Part shown: in pieces, positions 50,982-59,808 of the stretch
How positions within the stretch are numbered: position 1 is the stretch's first letter
How the letters are laid out: the number at the start of each line of letters is the position of its first letter
Assembly (NCBI GenBank): GCA_900543035.1
Contig: UQPV01000001.1
Coordinates: 1-64,000, forward strand
Direction: 5' to 3'
Length of the DNA stretch: 64,000 nt
Origin: an uncultured Solobacterium sp.
Lineage (GTDB): Bacteria > Bacillota_I > Bacilli_A > Erysipelotrichales > Erysipelotrichaceae
Made by a program: the position numbers and the translations under genes
Notes under the pieces: generated by a model
Databases searched by the model: none
Seen by the model: only the letters and a program-made list of their open reading frames with translations
Told to the model about the DNA's origin: nothing

Positions 50982-51181
50982 TTAATCCTCACCCACAAAC
51001 TGTTCTATCCCGTCTCGACATCTGTAACTTGAATCACTCAGCTTCATAATCAGCTTTTCCAAAGTAACCTGGGGTATTCCAATGCCTGCGGACTGGTGCG
51101 TGCTTCGTCAAATTTTTCATATTCCATCGCTTTTTCAAGCGATGAAAGGATCTTATAAATGATTTTGAAGTGATTGGCCAT
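50982..51181 (-). pseudogene. frameshifted, truncated YjcQ-family gene
   Basis: From the ATG at 51179-51181 the frame reads MANHFKIIYKILSSLEKAME and on to SPQAL, then ends after 43 residues at TGA (51050-51052). A switch of frame after SPQAL continues GIPQVTLEKLIMKLSDSSYR to a TAA at 50982-50984. The head strongly resembles YjcQ proteins (winged-helix, often phage or element linked), which are normally about 90-100 residues. The start lies just after the stop of the upstream small gene. Confidence 0.65.
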
Positions 51182-51183
51182 GG

Positions 51184-51423
51184 TCAATACCACAATACTG
51201 CTATCTCTTCTGGAAAATCATCTTTATCAACATCAACTATATCTCTTAATGCATACATTACATGAGCAGGAGCAGTCGAATATTCGACTGCCTTTTTATG
51301 AGCGATGATCTTTTTATCCGGAATACTCATTTCCATGAATCCTTCTTCATTCATGTTACCTTCAGGATAGTAATTCGCGGATACGCTATTTTTTGTTTTT
51401 ATTATGTTTTTCAAGATTACCAT
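51184..51423 (-). CDS. small hypothetical protein next to yjcQ remnant
   Basis: 79 residues from the ATG at 51421-51423; AAGGAG lies about 12 bases upstream, and the open frame extends further without a better start. Neutral to acidic, with IPDKKIIAHKKAVEYSTAPAHVMYALRDIVDVDKDDFPEEIAVLWY at the end read as a pattern of helices. No family was recognised. AT-rich, part of the accessory island, adjoining the yjcQ remnant. Confidence 0.45.
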   Translation of the reverse strand: MVILKNIIKTKNSVSANYYPEGNMNEEGFMEMSIPDKKIIAHKKAVEYSTAPAHVMYALRDIVDVDKDDFPEEIAVLWY

Positions 51424-51596
51424 AATACTTATTCGCTCCTTTCTCGTGATCGTACTGCTCATTAGCTCGATCATGGTGATATCATGCAGCTTTATATCCT
51501 GCTCCATCATCAACCTTTGCAGCCTTGTGCTATCGCACGACCTAAATCAACCCTTCCTATTATGCTTTTGCTCTTACATTATATCATCTGCGCATG

Positions 51597-51650
51597 ATAA
51601 AAGGCAGAAAGAGCGTCATTTCTGGCTGATGAAGCCCTCTTTCTGCCTCC
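51597..51650 (-). terminator. terminator of the cotJ operon
   Basis: GGCAGAAAGAG pairs perfectly with CTCTTTCTGCC across a 21-base loop; TTTTATC follows on the minus strand. It marks the right border of the AT-rich island. Confidence 0.7.
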
Positions 51651-51726
51651 TCCTTATTCACACATTGAAAATAAATGCGGCTGTTTACTCAGCAGCATGG
51701 GCATCTGTCTGTTCCGGATGCCTTTT

Positions 51727-52326
51727 TCAGTGTGCGTCAAAGCTTGGGTTGCAGATATAGACATTGTCTGGGTCAAGTTTTGTCTTGAGATATTCCAGTC
51801 CTTCTGCAAACCGCTGATAATGAACGATTTCCCTGGCTCTGAGAAAACGGATGACTTTCTTTACTTCTTCGTTGTCTACAAGCCTCAGGATGTTGTCATA
51901 CGTCGTCCGCGCTTTCTGTTCCGCTGCCATGTCCTCGGTCAGGTCCGTGATCGGATCGCCCTTGGACTGGAAGTAGGATGCCGTAAAGGGAACGCCTGCC
52001 GCAGACTGGGGATAGATGCCCAGCGTATGATCGACAAAATAAGCGTCAAGCCCGGCATCCTTGATCTGCTGCACGCTGAGTCCGTCGCACAGCTGATACA
52101 GGATGGCAGAAATGATCTCGACATGTGCGAGCTCCTCTGTGCCGATATCGCTCAGCAGCGCCTGAAGACGAGCATCCGGCATGGTGTATCGCTGTGACAG
52201 ATAGCGCAGCGCCGCAGCCATCTCTCCATCCGGACCGCCCAGCTGTGAGATGATCACCGCTGCTGTCTTCGCGTCCGGACATGTGATGTTCACCGGAAAC
52301 TGCAGCTTCTTCTCATAGATCCACAT
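51727..52326 (-). CDS. cotJC: spore coat protein CotJC (manganese-catalase fold)
   Basis: 199 residues from the ATG at 52324-52326, behind AAAGGAGGAATG. Ferritin-like four-helix bundle of the manganese catalase family. Glu and His metal ligands are visible in LSDIGTEELAHVEI (about 61-74) and in EQKARTTYDNIL…REIVHYQRFAEGL. It resides in the spore coat and may remove hydrogen peroxide. Last gene of cotJABC. Confidence 0.9.
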   Translation of the reverse strand: MWIYEKKLQFPVNITCPDAKTAAVIISQLGGPDGEMAAALRYLSQRYTMPDARLQALLSDIGTEELAHVEIISAILYQLCDGLSVQQIKDAGLDAYFVDHTLGIYPQSAAGVPFTASYFQSKGDPITDLTEDMAAEQKARTTYDNILRLVDNEEVKKVIRFLRAREIVHYQRFAEGLEYLKTKLDPDNVYICNPSFDAH

Positions 52327-52580
52327 CAGCATTCCTCCTTTGTCCATGGGAACGGCGAAAGTGCGTAACGCGCATAATCTTCTGCATCCGCGCTGCGGTT
52401 GCTCAGCGGACCATAGCGGCATTCATATTCATCCTTGGCCGCCAGCAGCAATTCCAGATGCTCACGGAAATACTGCAACGCACACTCATCATGAGGACGC
52501 AGATCGAGGAACAGCGCACTGTCCTGCACGGCAAAATCAAGCCGCATGACCTCAAGGAGCATTTTCTCTCGCTTACTCAC
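52326..52580 (-). CDS. cotJB: spore coat protein CotJB
   Basis: 84 residues from a GTG start at 52578-52580, chosen because AGGGG lies nine bases upstream and the length then fits the family. RLDFAVQDSALFLDLRPHDECALQYF matches the CotJB pattern (LDFxxxxxxLYLDTHPxDxxAL). The start overlaps the end of cotJA, and its stop abuts the CotJC start. Confidence 0.85.
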   Translation of the reverse strand: MSKREKMLLEVMRLDFAVQDSALFLDLRPHDECALQYFREHLELLLAAKDEYECRYGPLSNRSADAEDYARYALSPFPWTKEEC

Positions 52581-52710
52581 AGCCGCACACCCCTGTAAAC
52601 GGTTTATCCAGCTCGCGGAAGATCGTCCCTGCCGCAAAGGCTTCCTCAAGCGGATACAAGCAGCAAAACTGCTGCACTTCGATGGAACTGATCGTCAGTT
52701 CATCACACAT
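52573..52710 (-). CDS. cotJA: spore coat-associated protein CotJA
   Basis: 45 residues from the ATG at 52708-52710 with a GGGAGG site. The PLEEAFAAGTIFRELDKPF core matches the CotJA signature (xxEALxxGTLFPELxxPY), and a CGC pair of cysteines ends the protein. It overlaps cotJB by eight bases. First gene of cotJABC; expression is expected in the mother cell. Confidence 0.85.
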   Translation of the reverse strand: MCDELTISSIEVQQFCCLYPLEEAFAAGTIFRELDKPFTGVCGCE

Positions 52711-52755
52711 TATGATCGCCTCCCACCTCATGATATGAAATGGCCGGATATGAAA

Positions 52756-52779
52756 ATAGGCAGACACATGGTCTGCCCT
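52756..52779 (-). terminator. weak terminator behind the kinase gene
   Basis: GGCAGAC and GTCTGCC pair perfectly around ACATG; only a short TATTTT follows on the minus strand. Confidence 0.4.
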
Positions 52780-52789
52780 CTATGATCAT

Positions 52790-53524
52790 CTACCAGCTGA
52801 TGCCCTCCTCATGCAGGATCAGCTCCACATCGGCATGCAAACGCCGATCCAATATCCTTCGCACATTGCGCATATCGCTTCCTTTGGCGAACGCGGCTGC
52901 CTCATGCGGCATCATGCCGCCTCTTACCTTGCGCTCGATCAGCCGCGCATACAGCTGCGTTTCCTCTGCGTACAGAAACATCGACACATCGCAAAGCGGC
53001 TTCAGCGAACGCCAGGGCTCCTCATCGAGCAGCAGGTAATTTCCTTCCACCAGCACTAGCGGCGCGCTCACCTCGATCTGATCATCGATCACATCGTGAT
53101 GGCGGCGGTCATACCAGGGCCAAAGCAGCGTATCCTCCTGGCGGAGGCGGACCAGATGCTCATGCAGCCGGTCAAAATCAAAGCTCTCCGGACATCCCTT
53201 CACCTGTTTCATCGACACATCCCTTCCCTCGACCTTGACTTCATGGGTCAGGATATAAGACTGACGATGGTGAAAGCCATCCATGCCCAGCGCCTGAAAC
53301 GGGATGCCCAGACGCTCGGCCTCATGCGCAAACAATGCTGCCAGCGTAGATTTGCCGGCGGCCGGCGGCGCGGCGAGAAAGACGATCAGACGCTGCTTGT
53401 CCTGCGCCTGATCATGCCAGCGGCGAAGCAGCCCATGCACGCACTCTTCCAAAAACGCCCGCGAGAAGCCGGCATGGACCAAAAAGCCATTGATGTCGAA
53501 ATCGTAAGACAAACTGTCGCTCAC
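52790..53524 (-). CDS. nucleoside/nucleotide kinase family protein (PRK/uridine-kinase-like)
   Basis: 244 residues from a GTG that overlaps the previous stop (GTGA). P-loop APPAAGKST (about residues 51-59), Walker B-like LVLVEGNYLLL, substrate region MDGFHHRQSYIL and a LID-like arginine patch (RLIERKVRGGM) give the order seen in pantothenate/uridine-kinase-like enzymes such as the YfdH/FrcK group. It phosphorylates a sugar or nucleoside not identifiable from sequence. Confidence 0.78.
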   Translation of the reverse strand: MSDSLSYDFDINGFLVHAGFSRAFLEECVHGLLRRWHDQAQDKQRLIVFLAAPPAAGKSTLAALFAHEAERLGIPFQALGMDGFHHRQSYILTHEVKVEGRDVSMKQVKGCPESFDFDRLHEHLVRLRQEDTLLWPWYDRRHHDVIDDQIEVSAPLVLVEGNYLLLDEEPWRSLKPLCDVSMFLYAEETQLYARLIERKVRGGMMPHEAAAFAKGSDMRNVRRILDRRLHADVELILHEEGISW

Positions 53525-53739
53525 AGTTTGTTCAGCTCGCTTTCCACGCGGTCAAAGACACGGTCATAGTCCGCATCCGGCACCCGTTCCATCACATACT
53601 CCAGGAACCGTTCCAGTTCCTCTCTGGTATACTCCTCTTCAACGAAGCAGTCCATCGCCATATCGATCTCCTCGCGGTAAGTTGCCTCCACCTGCAAAGC
53701 GAGCCAGGCAAACAGACGGTCTACATTTCTCTGATCCAT
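53521..53739 (-). CDS. small acidic helical protein, unknown
   Basis: 72 residues from the ATG at 53737-53739 (GAGGTG six bases upstream). Strongly acidic and all-helical, with FVEEEYTREELERFLEYVMERVPDADYDRVFDRVE. No family was recognised. Its stop overlaps the kinase start, so the two are coupled; it could be an adaptor for that kinase. Confidence 0.6.
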   Translation of the reverse strand: MDQRNVDRLFAWLALQVEATYREEIDMAMDCFVEEEYTREELERFLEYVMERVPDADYDRVFDRVESELNKL

Positions 53740-53796
53740 TACAGCCACCTCATCCTTCCGCTTTTCATTATGACATATGCGCAAAGAGAAGGAAAG

Positions 53797-54330
53797 TCAG
53801 AACCATGCTTTTTGCAGCTGCCGGGCAAGATCGTCGGGATAACGCTCATCGATCAGCACATGCGGAAGATCATACAATGCGCACAGCTGGCGCATGCGCG
53901 CATTATCCTGCCGCACGCCTTCCAGCGTACAGTCATCATCGAGCCGCTTCTCGATGACGTCCGCATGCTTTTTGACCTCATCAAAATGCGCGCAGAGATA
54001 AGCGTCGCTCATGAGCAGGCAGCTGAACCGGATCCTGTTCAGCTCATCTGCAGAAAAATCTTTCTGCCAGTCCCAGGGAATATAGCACCCTTCGATGATG
54101 AGGTGCTGCTCATTCTCCAGGGCGGTCTTGATCATCTCCCGCACGATCGGCCACAGATACTGCATCAGCGCGTCATCTTCGCTGAGCGCGTTCAGCCGGC
54201 ATTGACGGCTGCGGATCAGGCCCATCTTCAGATGATCGATGGAAAGATACGGGATATGCACCAGTTCCATGAGCTTTTGCGCAAGCAGCGTCTTTCCCGT
54301 ATGAGAAGCGCCGCTGATCAATACGATCAT
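53797..54330 (-). CDS. P-loop kinase-like ATPase
   Basis: 177 residues after AAGGAGGG. P-loop GASHTGKT (residues 7-14), a DHLKMGLIRS region like adenylate- or phosphoglycerate-kinase-type proteins, and LIIEGCYIPW as the second strand. A small-molecule kinase of unknown substrate. It stands between the feo operon and the coupled kinase pair. Confidence 0.75.
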   Translation of the reverse strand: MIVLISGASHTGKTLLAQKLMELVHIPYLSIDHLKMGLIRSRQCRLNALSEDDALMQYLWPIVREMIKTALENEQHLIIEGCYIPWDWQKDFSADELNRIRFSCLLMSDAYLCAHFDEVKKHADVIEKRLDDDCTLEGVRQDNARMRQLCALYDLPHVLIDERYPDDLARQLQKAWF

Positions 54331-54345
54331 CAGATCCCTCCTTCA

Positions 54346-54376
54346 TTAAAGGGGCAGCGCCTTTCGGCTGCTGCCC
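54346..54376 (-). terminator. terminator of the feo operon
   Basis: GGGCAGC pairs with GCTGCCC around a GCCTTTCG-containing loop; short TTTAAT follows on the minus strand. Confidence 0.5.
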
Positions 54377-54378
54377 GT

Positions 54379-54549
54379 TCATTTGTCCAGCGGATGATCC
54401 TGACGGTAACGCGCATAGATGGAGCCCTTTTCACAGCTGCTGCAGCTGCCTTTGCATGCGCCGCAGCCAGCATCTGTTCTTGGGGCCGTCAACCGGTATG
54501 CCGCGATCAAGATCAGCAGGATCACCAGCACGACGATCACATCGATCAT
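54379..54549 (-). CDS. FeoB-associated Cys-rich membrane protein
   Basis: 56 residues from an ATG overlapping the feoB stop (ATGA). One N-terminal membrane helix (about 2-19), then CGACKGSCSSCEKG. This is the usual form of the small protein that follows feoB in many Bacillota. It probably assists ferrous iron transfer. Confidence 0.88.
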   Translation of the reverse strand: MIDVIVVLVILLILIAAYRLTAPRTDAGCGACKGSCSSCEKGSIYARYRQDHPLDK

Positions 54550-56558
54550 AAGAACACGCTCCCTGCCTGATAGATGATCAGCGCTACTATATATGCGACG
54601 CCGGTCTGAAAGAGAACCGCAAACAGCGCTTCTTTCAAGGTGCCCAGCTCTCTTTTCGTGGCGGCAAACGCTGCCACACACGGCATATAGAGAACGGTGA
54701 AGCACAGGAAGGCGAACGCGGACAGCGGCGTGAACATCGTCTGCAGCACGCTGCTCAGCCCGGCATCCGTAGATGCGCCGGTGAGGATGGACAAGGTGCT
54801 GACCACGCTCTCCTTGGCGGTGATGCCGGTGATGAGGGCGCTGGACGCGCGCCAGTCCGCAAAGCCCAGCGGCTCAAATATCCAGGCGATCTTCTCTCCG
54901 ATGACCGCCAGCATGGACGCTGAAGCATCGCTCACCGCATGGAAGGAGAAGTCATATGACTGCAAGAACCAGATGATGATGGTCGCCGCAAAGATGATCG
55001 TAAAGGCGCGGTGCAGGAAGTCTTTCGCCTTTTCCCACATATGCATGAGCACGCTGCGCGCATCCGGGATGCGGTAAGCAGGCAGCTCCATGACAAAGGG
55101 GACCGGGTTGCCCTTGAACAGCGTCTGCTTGAAGAGAAGGCCGCACAAGATGGCAACGAGGATGCCGATCAGATAGACCCCCAGCATCACCACGGCCGCA
55201 TGCTGTGGGAAAAAGGCGGCGGTGATCATGCCATAGATCGGCAGCTTGGCGCTGCACGACATGAACGGGGTCAGGATGATGGTCATCTTGCGGTCGCGCT
55301 CGCTGCTCAAGGTGCGCGTGGACATGATGGCCGGCACGCTGCAGCCAAATCCGATCAGCATCGGAACGAAGCTCTTTCCCGAAAGGCCGATCTTGCGCAG
55401 CGCCTTATCCATGATGTACGCCACACGCGCCATATAGCCGCTGTCTTCCAGCAGGCTCAAAAAGAAGAACAGGACGACGATCAGCGGCAGGAAAGAAAGC
55501 ACGCTGCCTACGCCTGCGCAGATGCCGTCGATGACCAGGGAATGCAGCCAGGAAGAGACCTGCCATGCTTCCATCTGCACATCCAGCCAGCTGACGAACA
55601 TGTCGATTCCTGACTCCAGCAGGCCTTGAAGCGTGCCGCCGATCGGGACGAATGTCAGATAGAAGATCAGCAGCATGATGCACAAAAAGATCGGTATGCC
55701 CAGATACTTGTGGGTCAGCCAGCGGTCCAGCTTCTCGCTGCGCTGCTGCTCCCGCGTCTCATGGTGACGGGACACACACTGCGCCACCAGCGATTCGATG
55801 TAAGAATAACGCATATCCGCCAGCGCCGCTTCTCTGTCTGTCCCCAGCTCTTCTTCCATCTGCTTCACGATGTGCTCGATGATGTTCAGATCGCTTTCAT
55901 GCAGGTTCAGCAGCCGCTGCATCGGCTCATCCCCATCCACCAGCTTGGTGGCCGCAAAGCGCTTTGGGATGCCCGCCTGCTGGGCGTGGTCCTCGATGAT
56001 ATGCGCGATGGAATGAATGGCGCGGTGAATGGCGCCGGAGCAGAAATCCAGATCGAACTTCGCTTCATCCGCAGCGGCCGTGCTCACCGCGGCGACCAGA
56101 TCATCGATGCCGTCGCGCCTGCTGGCGCTGATCGGCACGACGCGGACCTTGAGCCGCTCGCTCAGCTGTTCCACATCCACATGGTTCCCGCTGCGGTTGA
56201 CCTCATCCATCATGTTCAGCGCGATGACCATCGGCTTCTCCAGCTCCATCAGCTGCAATGAAAGATAAAGATTGCGCTCGATGTTCGTGGCATCCACGAT
56301 GTTCAGGATCACATCCGGCTGCTCATTCAGGATGAAATCGCGGGTGACGATCTCCTCGCTCGTATACGGAGAAAGGGAGTAGATGCCGGGAAGATCCACG
56401 ATGCGGATCTCTTCATGTCCCCGCACCTTTCCCTCTTTCTTCTCTACCGTCACGCCGGGAAAATTGCCCACATGCTGATTCGAGCCGGTCAGGGCGTTGA
56501 ACAGCGTCGTCTTGCCGCAGTTCTGGTTTCCGGCCAGGGCCACCAATATCTCTTTCAT
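54546..56558 (-). CDS. feoB: ferrous iron transport protein B
   Basis: 670 residues. N-terminal G domain: G1 GNQNCGKTT (residues 9-17), G3 DLPGIYSLSPYT, G4 NMMD; then a helical regulatory domain and about eight to ten membrane helices with two GATE-type halves (SGYMARVAYIMD and FVPMLIGFGCSVPAIMSTRTL). It imports Fe2+. It overlaps feoA upstream and the Cys-rich protein downstream by four bases each. Confidence 0.95.
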   Translation of the reverse strand: MKEILVALAGNQNCGKTTLFNALTGSNQHVGNFPGVTVEKKEGKVRGHEEIRIVDLPGIYSLSPYTSEEIVTRDFILNEQPDVILNIVDATNIERNLYLSLQLMELEKPMVIALNMMDEVNRSGNHVDVEQLSERLKVRVVPISASRRDGIDDLVAAVSTAAADEAKFDLDFCSGAIHRAIHSIAHIIEDHAQQAGIPKRFAATKLVDGDEPMQRLLNLHESDLNIIEHIVKQMEEELGTDREAALADMRYSYIESLVAQCVSRHHETREQQRSEKLDRWLTHKYLGIPIFLCIMLLIFYLTFVPIGGTLQGLLESGIDMFVSWLDVQMEAWQVSSWLHSLVIDGICAGVGSVLSFLPLIVVLFFFLSLLEDSGYMARVAYIMDKALRKIGLSGKSFVPMLIGFGCSVPAIMSTRTLSSERDRKMTIILTPFMSCSAKLPIYGMITAAFFPQHAAVVMLGVYLIGILVAILCGLLFKQTLFKGNPVPFVMELPAYRIPDARSVLMHMWEKAKDFLHRAFTIIFAATIIIWFLQSYDFSFHAVSDASASMLAVIGEKIAWIFEPLGFADWRASSALITGITAKESVVSTLSILTGASTDAGLSSVLQTMFTPLSAFAFLCFTVLYMPCVAAFAATKRELGTLKEALFAVLFQTGVAYIVALIIYQAGSVFL

Positions 56559-56782
56559 CGCTTTTCCACCTCGATGTTGTGCGCGTCTTCCTTGCGCAGC
56601 GTGAGCCGGTATCCGCGCAGCACAAGCTCCATCGGATCGCCCATCGGCGCGACCTTATCCACACGCACCGCGGTCTTCGGTGTCAGTCCCATGTCCAGCA
56701 GCCGGTGGCGAAGCGCGCCCGTCCCGCCTACCGCTGTGATCACGCCGCTTTCGCCCGGTGCCAGCATATCCAGTGTCGTCAT
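56555..56782 (-). CDS. feoA: ferrous iron transport protein A
   Basis: 75 residues from the ATG after AGAGGGG. SH3-like fold; GTGALRHRLLDMGLTPKTAV is the FeoA signature, and LRKEDAHNIEV ends it. First gene of feoA-feoB-Cys-rich operon, with a dyad operator over its promoter. Confidence 0.92.
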   Translation of the reverse strand: MTTLDMLAPGESGVITAVGGTGALRHRLLDMGLTPKTAVRVDKVAPMGDPMELVLRGYRLTLRKEDAHNIEVEKR

Positions 56783-56807
56783 TTCGATCCCCTCTTTTCC
56801 TTTCCAT

Positions 56808-56836
56808 ATGTTAGAATATGCTAACAAAAATCTCAA
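56808..56836 (-). promoter_or_regulatory. feo promoter with dyad operator on the -10 box
   Basis: On the minus strand TTGAGA (56831-56836), 17 bp, TAACAT (56808-56813). TGTTAGAATATGCTAACA (56809-56826) is a dyad with six-base perfect arms and covers the -10 box. The TTAG…CTAA arms resemble DtxR/IdeR-type iron regulator sites more than a Fur box. Repression by an iron sensor is inferred. Confidence 0.6.
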
Positions 56837-56883
56837 TCAGAAATCAACTGATTGACACTTTTTTTCTCATGCGCATGGCATGA

Positions 56884-59439
56884 TCATGATTCATGCTCGA
56901 TCGTGACCTGATAATCTCCGTCTTTGACCTCCAGCTTGATCAAATCATCCTTTCCAGCGCCGCCTTCGATGATCTTACGGGCGATCAGCGTCTCGATGCT
57001 GCGCTGAATGTAACGCTTCATCGGACGGGCGCCAAACACCGGATCCACACCCTGCGTGGCGATCAGACGGTAGACCTCATCGCTGACCTGCAGACGGATG
57101 TCCTTCCTCTGCAGACGCTGCGTCAGCTCGTTCATGAATTTGTGCGCGATCTTCGCCTGCATATCTTCATCCAGCGCATTGAAGACGATGATCTCGTCGA
57201 TACGGTTGATGAACTCCGGCTTGAAATACCGCTTGACCTCCGTCATGTATTTTTCCTCGCGGCCTTCCTGTTCAAATGCGTACTGACTGCCCAGATTGCT
57301 CGTCATGATCAGCAGCGTGTTCTTGAAGTCCACGGTCACGCCCTTGGAATCGGTGATCCGTCCGTCATCCAGGATCTGCAAAAGGACGTTGAATACATCC
57401 GGATGCGCCTTCTCCACCTCATCGAAGAGGACGATCGAGTACGGGTTGCGGCGCACGGCCTCAGTCAGCTGTCCGCCTTCGTCATAGCCGACATATCCCG
57501 GAGGCGCTCCGATCAGCCGCGCCACGCTGTGCTTTTCCATATATTCGCTCATATCGATGCGCACGATATGCGTCTCGCTGTCAAACAGCTGTTCGGCCAG
57601 CGCCTTGGCGACCTCCGTCTTGCCCACGCCGGTGGGGCCAAGGAACAGGAAGCTGCCGATCGGGCGGTCCTCATCCTGGATCTGCGCCTTGCTGCGCAGG
57701 ATGGCGTCGCTGACGAGCGAAAGCGCCTGATCCTGGCCGATGACCCGCTTGGCCAGCGCGTCCTTCAGACCAAGCAGCTTTTTGCGCTCGCTCTCCACCA
57801 GCCTGGTCACTTCGATGCCGGTCCATCTGGACACGATCTTGGCGATGGTCTCTTCATTGACCGTCTCCTGGATGAGCGCATCTTCCTTCTGCTTCTCTGC
57901 CTCCATGCGGATCTGGGCCTCCAGCTGCGGGATCACGCCATATTGCAGCTTGGCCGCTTCCTCATAGCGGGCTTCATTCTGCGCCTGTTCCAGATCCAGG
58001 CGCGCACGCTCCAGGCGCACCTTGGCGTCCTTGCTTTCCTCCAGCTGGGCCTTCTCATCTTCCCATCTGGTGTACAGCTCATCCCGCTGCGACTGCAGCT
58101 GGGCAAGCTCTTCGCGGATGTCCTCGCGGCGCTCGATGGCCTTCTTGTCCTCTTCCTGCTTCAGCGCGGTCTCTTCGATCTGCAGCTGCATGATCTTGCG
58201 CTGCAGCTCATCCAGCTCCTGCGGCATGGACTCCATCTCGACACGAAGCGTCGCGCAGGCCTCATCGATCAGATCGATGGCCTTGTCTGGCAGAAAGCGG
58301 TCCGTGATATACCGGTTGGACAGCGTAGCGGCAGCGATGATCGCCTCATCCAGGATCTTGACGCCGTGATAAGACTCAAAGCGGTCTTTCAGCCCGCGCA
58401 GGATGGAGATGGTGTCTTCCACCGTCGGCTCCTGCACCATGACCCGCTGGAAACGCCGTTCGAGCGCTTTGTCCTTTTCGATATATTTGCGGTATTCGTC
58501 GAAGGTCGTGGCGCCGATGCAGCGCAGCTCGCCCCTCGCCAGCATCGGCTTGAGCAGGTTGGCCGCATCCATGCTGCCTTCCGTCTTTCCTGCACCGACC
58601 AGATTGTGGATCTCATCGATGAACAGGATGATGCCGCCCTGGGCGTTCTTCACCTCTTCCAATACGGCCTTCAGCCGTTCCTCAAACTCGCCGCGGTACT
58701 TCGCGCCGGCGATCAATGCGCCCATATCCAGCTCGATCAGCTTTTTCTCTTTGAGCGACTGCGGCACATCGCCCTTCATGATGCGCCAGGCGATCCCTTC
58801 GACGACCGCGGTCTTGCCCACGCCAGGCTCACCGATCAGCACCGGGTTGTTCTTGGTCTTCCGAGACAAGATCTGAACGACACGGCGGATCTCATCATCA
58901 CGGCCGATGATCGGATCGATCTTGCCATCCTTGACCTCTTCGACCAGGTCTCTTCCATATTTGCTCAACGCTTCCACATTGTTTTCGGCGTTCGGAGAAT
59001 CCATCTTCATCCCTCCTCTGCGCTTCAGTTCCTCTTCCTTGCACTGCGCCTCATTCAGGCCGAACCGCTTGACCAGCTGCTTGGAAATATAGGAACGGTT
59101 GAACATCAGCGCGATCCAGACCGAAGCGACGCTCAGATACGTCTCTTCATGCTGAGCCGCCCACTTCTCTGCTTCATCAAAGCTGCGCACGACTTCCTGT
59201 GTCAGCTGCGGATTCGTATTGGATGCCCTCGCGATCCTGTTCATCTCATCATCTATCAATGCAAGGGCCTCGCGTTTATCGACATTCAATCGCTTGAACA
59301 GTCCATCCAGTACCTCATCCTCAAAAATCGCCTTCAGCAGCTGTATCGTATCCACGCTGGCATGGCCATACGATTTGCAGATCTCCACTGCACGCATCAA
59401 GATCTGCTGCAGCTTCTCAGACATCTTTTCGTAGTTCAT
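56884..59439 (-). CDS. clpB: ATP-dependent chaperone ClpB
   Basis: 851 residues. Disaggregase that works with DnaK. N-domain (1-145), NBD1 with [10 protein letters not shown] (about 200-209) and [10 protein letters not shown], the coiled-coil middle domain (about 400-520), and NBD2 with [12 protein letters not shown] (about 600-611) and [11 protein letters not shown]. The sensor-2 region [12 protein letters not shown] is near the end. It is controlled by two CIRCE elements. An 865-codon open frame on the opposite strand is only its shadow. Confidence 0.95.
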   Translation of the reverse strand: MNYEKMSEKLQQILMRAVEICKSYGHASVDTIQLLKAIFEDEVLDGLFKRLNVDKREALALIDDEMNRIARASNTNPQLTQEVVRSFDEAEKWAAQHEETYLSVASVWIALMFNRSYISKQLVKRFGLNEAQCKEEELKRRGGMKMDSPNAENNVEALSKYGRDLVEEVKDGKIDPIIGRDDEIRRVVQILSRKTKNNPVLIGEPGVGKTAVVEGIAWRIMKGDVPQSLKEKKLIELDMGALIAGAKYRGEFEERLKAVLEEVKNAQGGIILFIDEIHNLVGAGKTEGSMDAANLLKPMLARGELRCIGATTFDEYRKYIEKDKALERRFQRVMVQEPTVEDTISILRGLKDRFESYHGVKILDEAIIAAATLSNRYITDRFLPDKAIDLIDEACATLRVEMESMPQELDELQRKIMQLQIEETALKQEEDKKAIERREDIREELAQLQSQRDELYTRWEDEKAQLEESKDAKVRLERARLDLEQAQNEARYEEAAKLQYGVIPQLEAQIRMEAEKQKEDALIQETVNEETIAKIVSRWTGIEVTRLVESERKKLLGLKDALAKRVIGQDQALSLVSDAILRSKAQIQDEDRPIGSFLFLGPTGVGKTEVAKALAEQLFDSETHIVRIDMSEYMEKHSVARLIGAPPGYVGYDEGGQLTEAVRRNPYSIVLFDEVEKAHPDVFNVLLQILDDGRITDSKGVTVDFKNTLLIMTSNLGSQYAFEQEGREEKYMTEVKRYFKPEFINRIDEIIVFNALDEDMQAKIAHKFMNELTQRLQRKDIRLQVSDEVYRLIATQGVDPVFGARPMKRYIQRSIETLIARKIIEGGAGKDDLIKLEVKDGDYQVTIEHES

Positions 59440-59452
59440 AACGATCCCTCCT

Positions 59453-59479
59453 TTAGCACTCTCTTCTTTCGATTGCTAA
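59453..59479. promoter_or_regulatory. CIRCE element 1 (HrcA operator) of clpB
   Basis: TTAGCACTC, nine bases, GATTGCTAA: one mismatch to the consensus TTAGCACTC-N9-GAGTGCTAA. It lies between the -10 box and the start codon. Confidence 0.85.
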
Positions 59480-59483
59480 TCCT

Positions 59484-59511
59484 ATTATAGCACCGTTTTT
59501 AGCACTGTCAA
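59484..59511 (-). promoter_or_regulatory. clpB promoter
   Basis: On the minus strand TTGACA (59506-59511), 16 bp, TATAAT (59484-59489): a consensus housekeeping promoter between and overlapping the two CIRCE sites. Confidence 0.8.
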
Positions 59512-59525
59512 CAAAAGAGTGCTAA
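59499..59525. promoter_or_regulatory. CIRCE element 2 (HrcA operator) of clpB
   Basis: TTAGCACTG, nine bases, GAGTGCTAA: one mismatch to consensus. It covers the -35 box of the clpB promoter. Confidence 0.85.
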
Positions 59526-59549
59526 ATTTCAATTTTTTTTATTTTCTTC

Positions 59550-59577
59550 TTGCATTTTTCTGAAAAGATGGTAGAAT
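59550..59577 (+). promoter_or_regulatory. tRNA-Pro promoter
   Basis: TTGCAT (59550-59555), 16 bp, TAGAAT (59572-59577), 11 bases before the mature tRNA end. Confidence 0.55.
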
Positions 59578-59588
59578 AATCCATGCAT

Positions 59589-59665
59589 CGGGATGTAGCA
59601 CAGCTTGGTAGTGCACTTCGTTCGGGACGAAGGGGTCGCAGGTTCAAATCCTGTCATCCCGACCA
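59589..59665 (+). tRNA. tRNA-Pro (anticodon CGG)
   Basis: A 77-nt cloverleaf with encoded CCA. Acceptor CGGGATG/CATCCCG pairs perfectly, D arm GCACAGCTTGGTAGTGC, anticodon stem CTTCG/CGAAG with loop TTCGGGA, T arm GGTTCAAATCC. Anticodon CGG reads CCG. Confidence 0.93.
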
Positions 59666-59673
59666 TGATGCAG

Positions 59674-59700
59674 GGAAAGCTTCGAAAGAAGCTTTTTTTG
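59674..59700 (+). terminator. tRNA-Pro terminator
   Basis: AAAGCTTC pairs with GAAGCTTT around GAAA, followed by a T run. Confidence 0.85.
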
Positions 59701-59808
59701 TGTTTCAGGCAGACAAAGAAAAAATTTACATATTCGCCAGATCACCGCAAAAAAGCGTGGAATTTGCCGCAGAACGCGGTATAATATTTGAAAAGCGAGG
59801 TATTTGAC

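Noticed and set aside
51727..52326. Gene considered as a general manganese catalase
   Set aside because: The CotJA and CotJB genes directly upstream with overlapping ends identify it as CotJC.
56893..59490. 865-codon open frame on the plus strand opposite clpB
   Set aside because: It lies wholly over a clear clpB gene, has Leu/His/Asp-rich composition typical of an antisense frame in GC-rich codons, and has no ribosome site.
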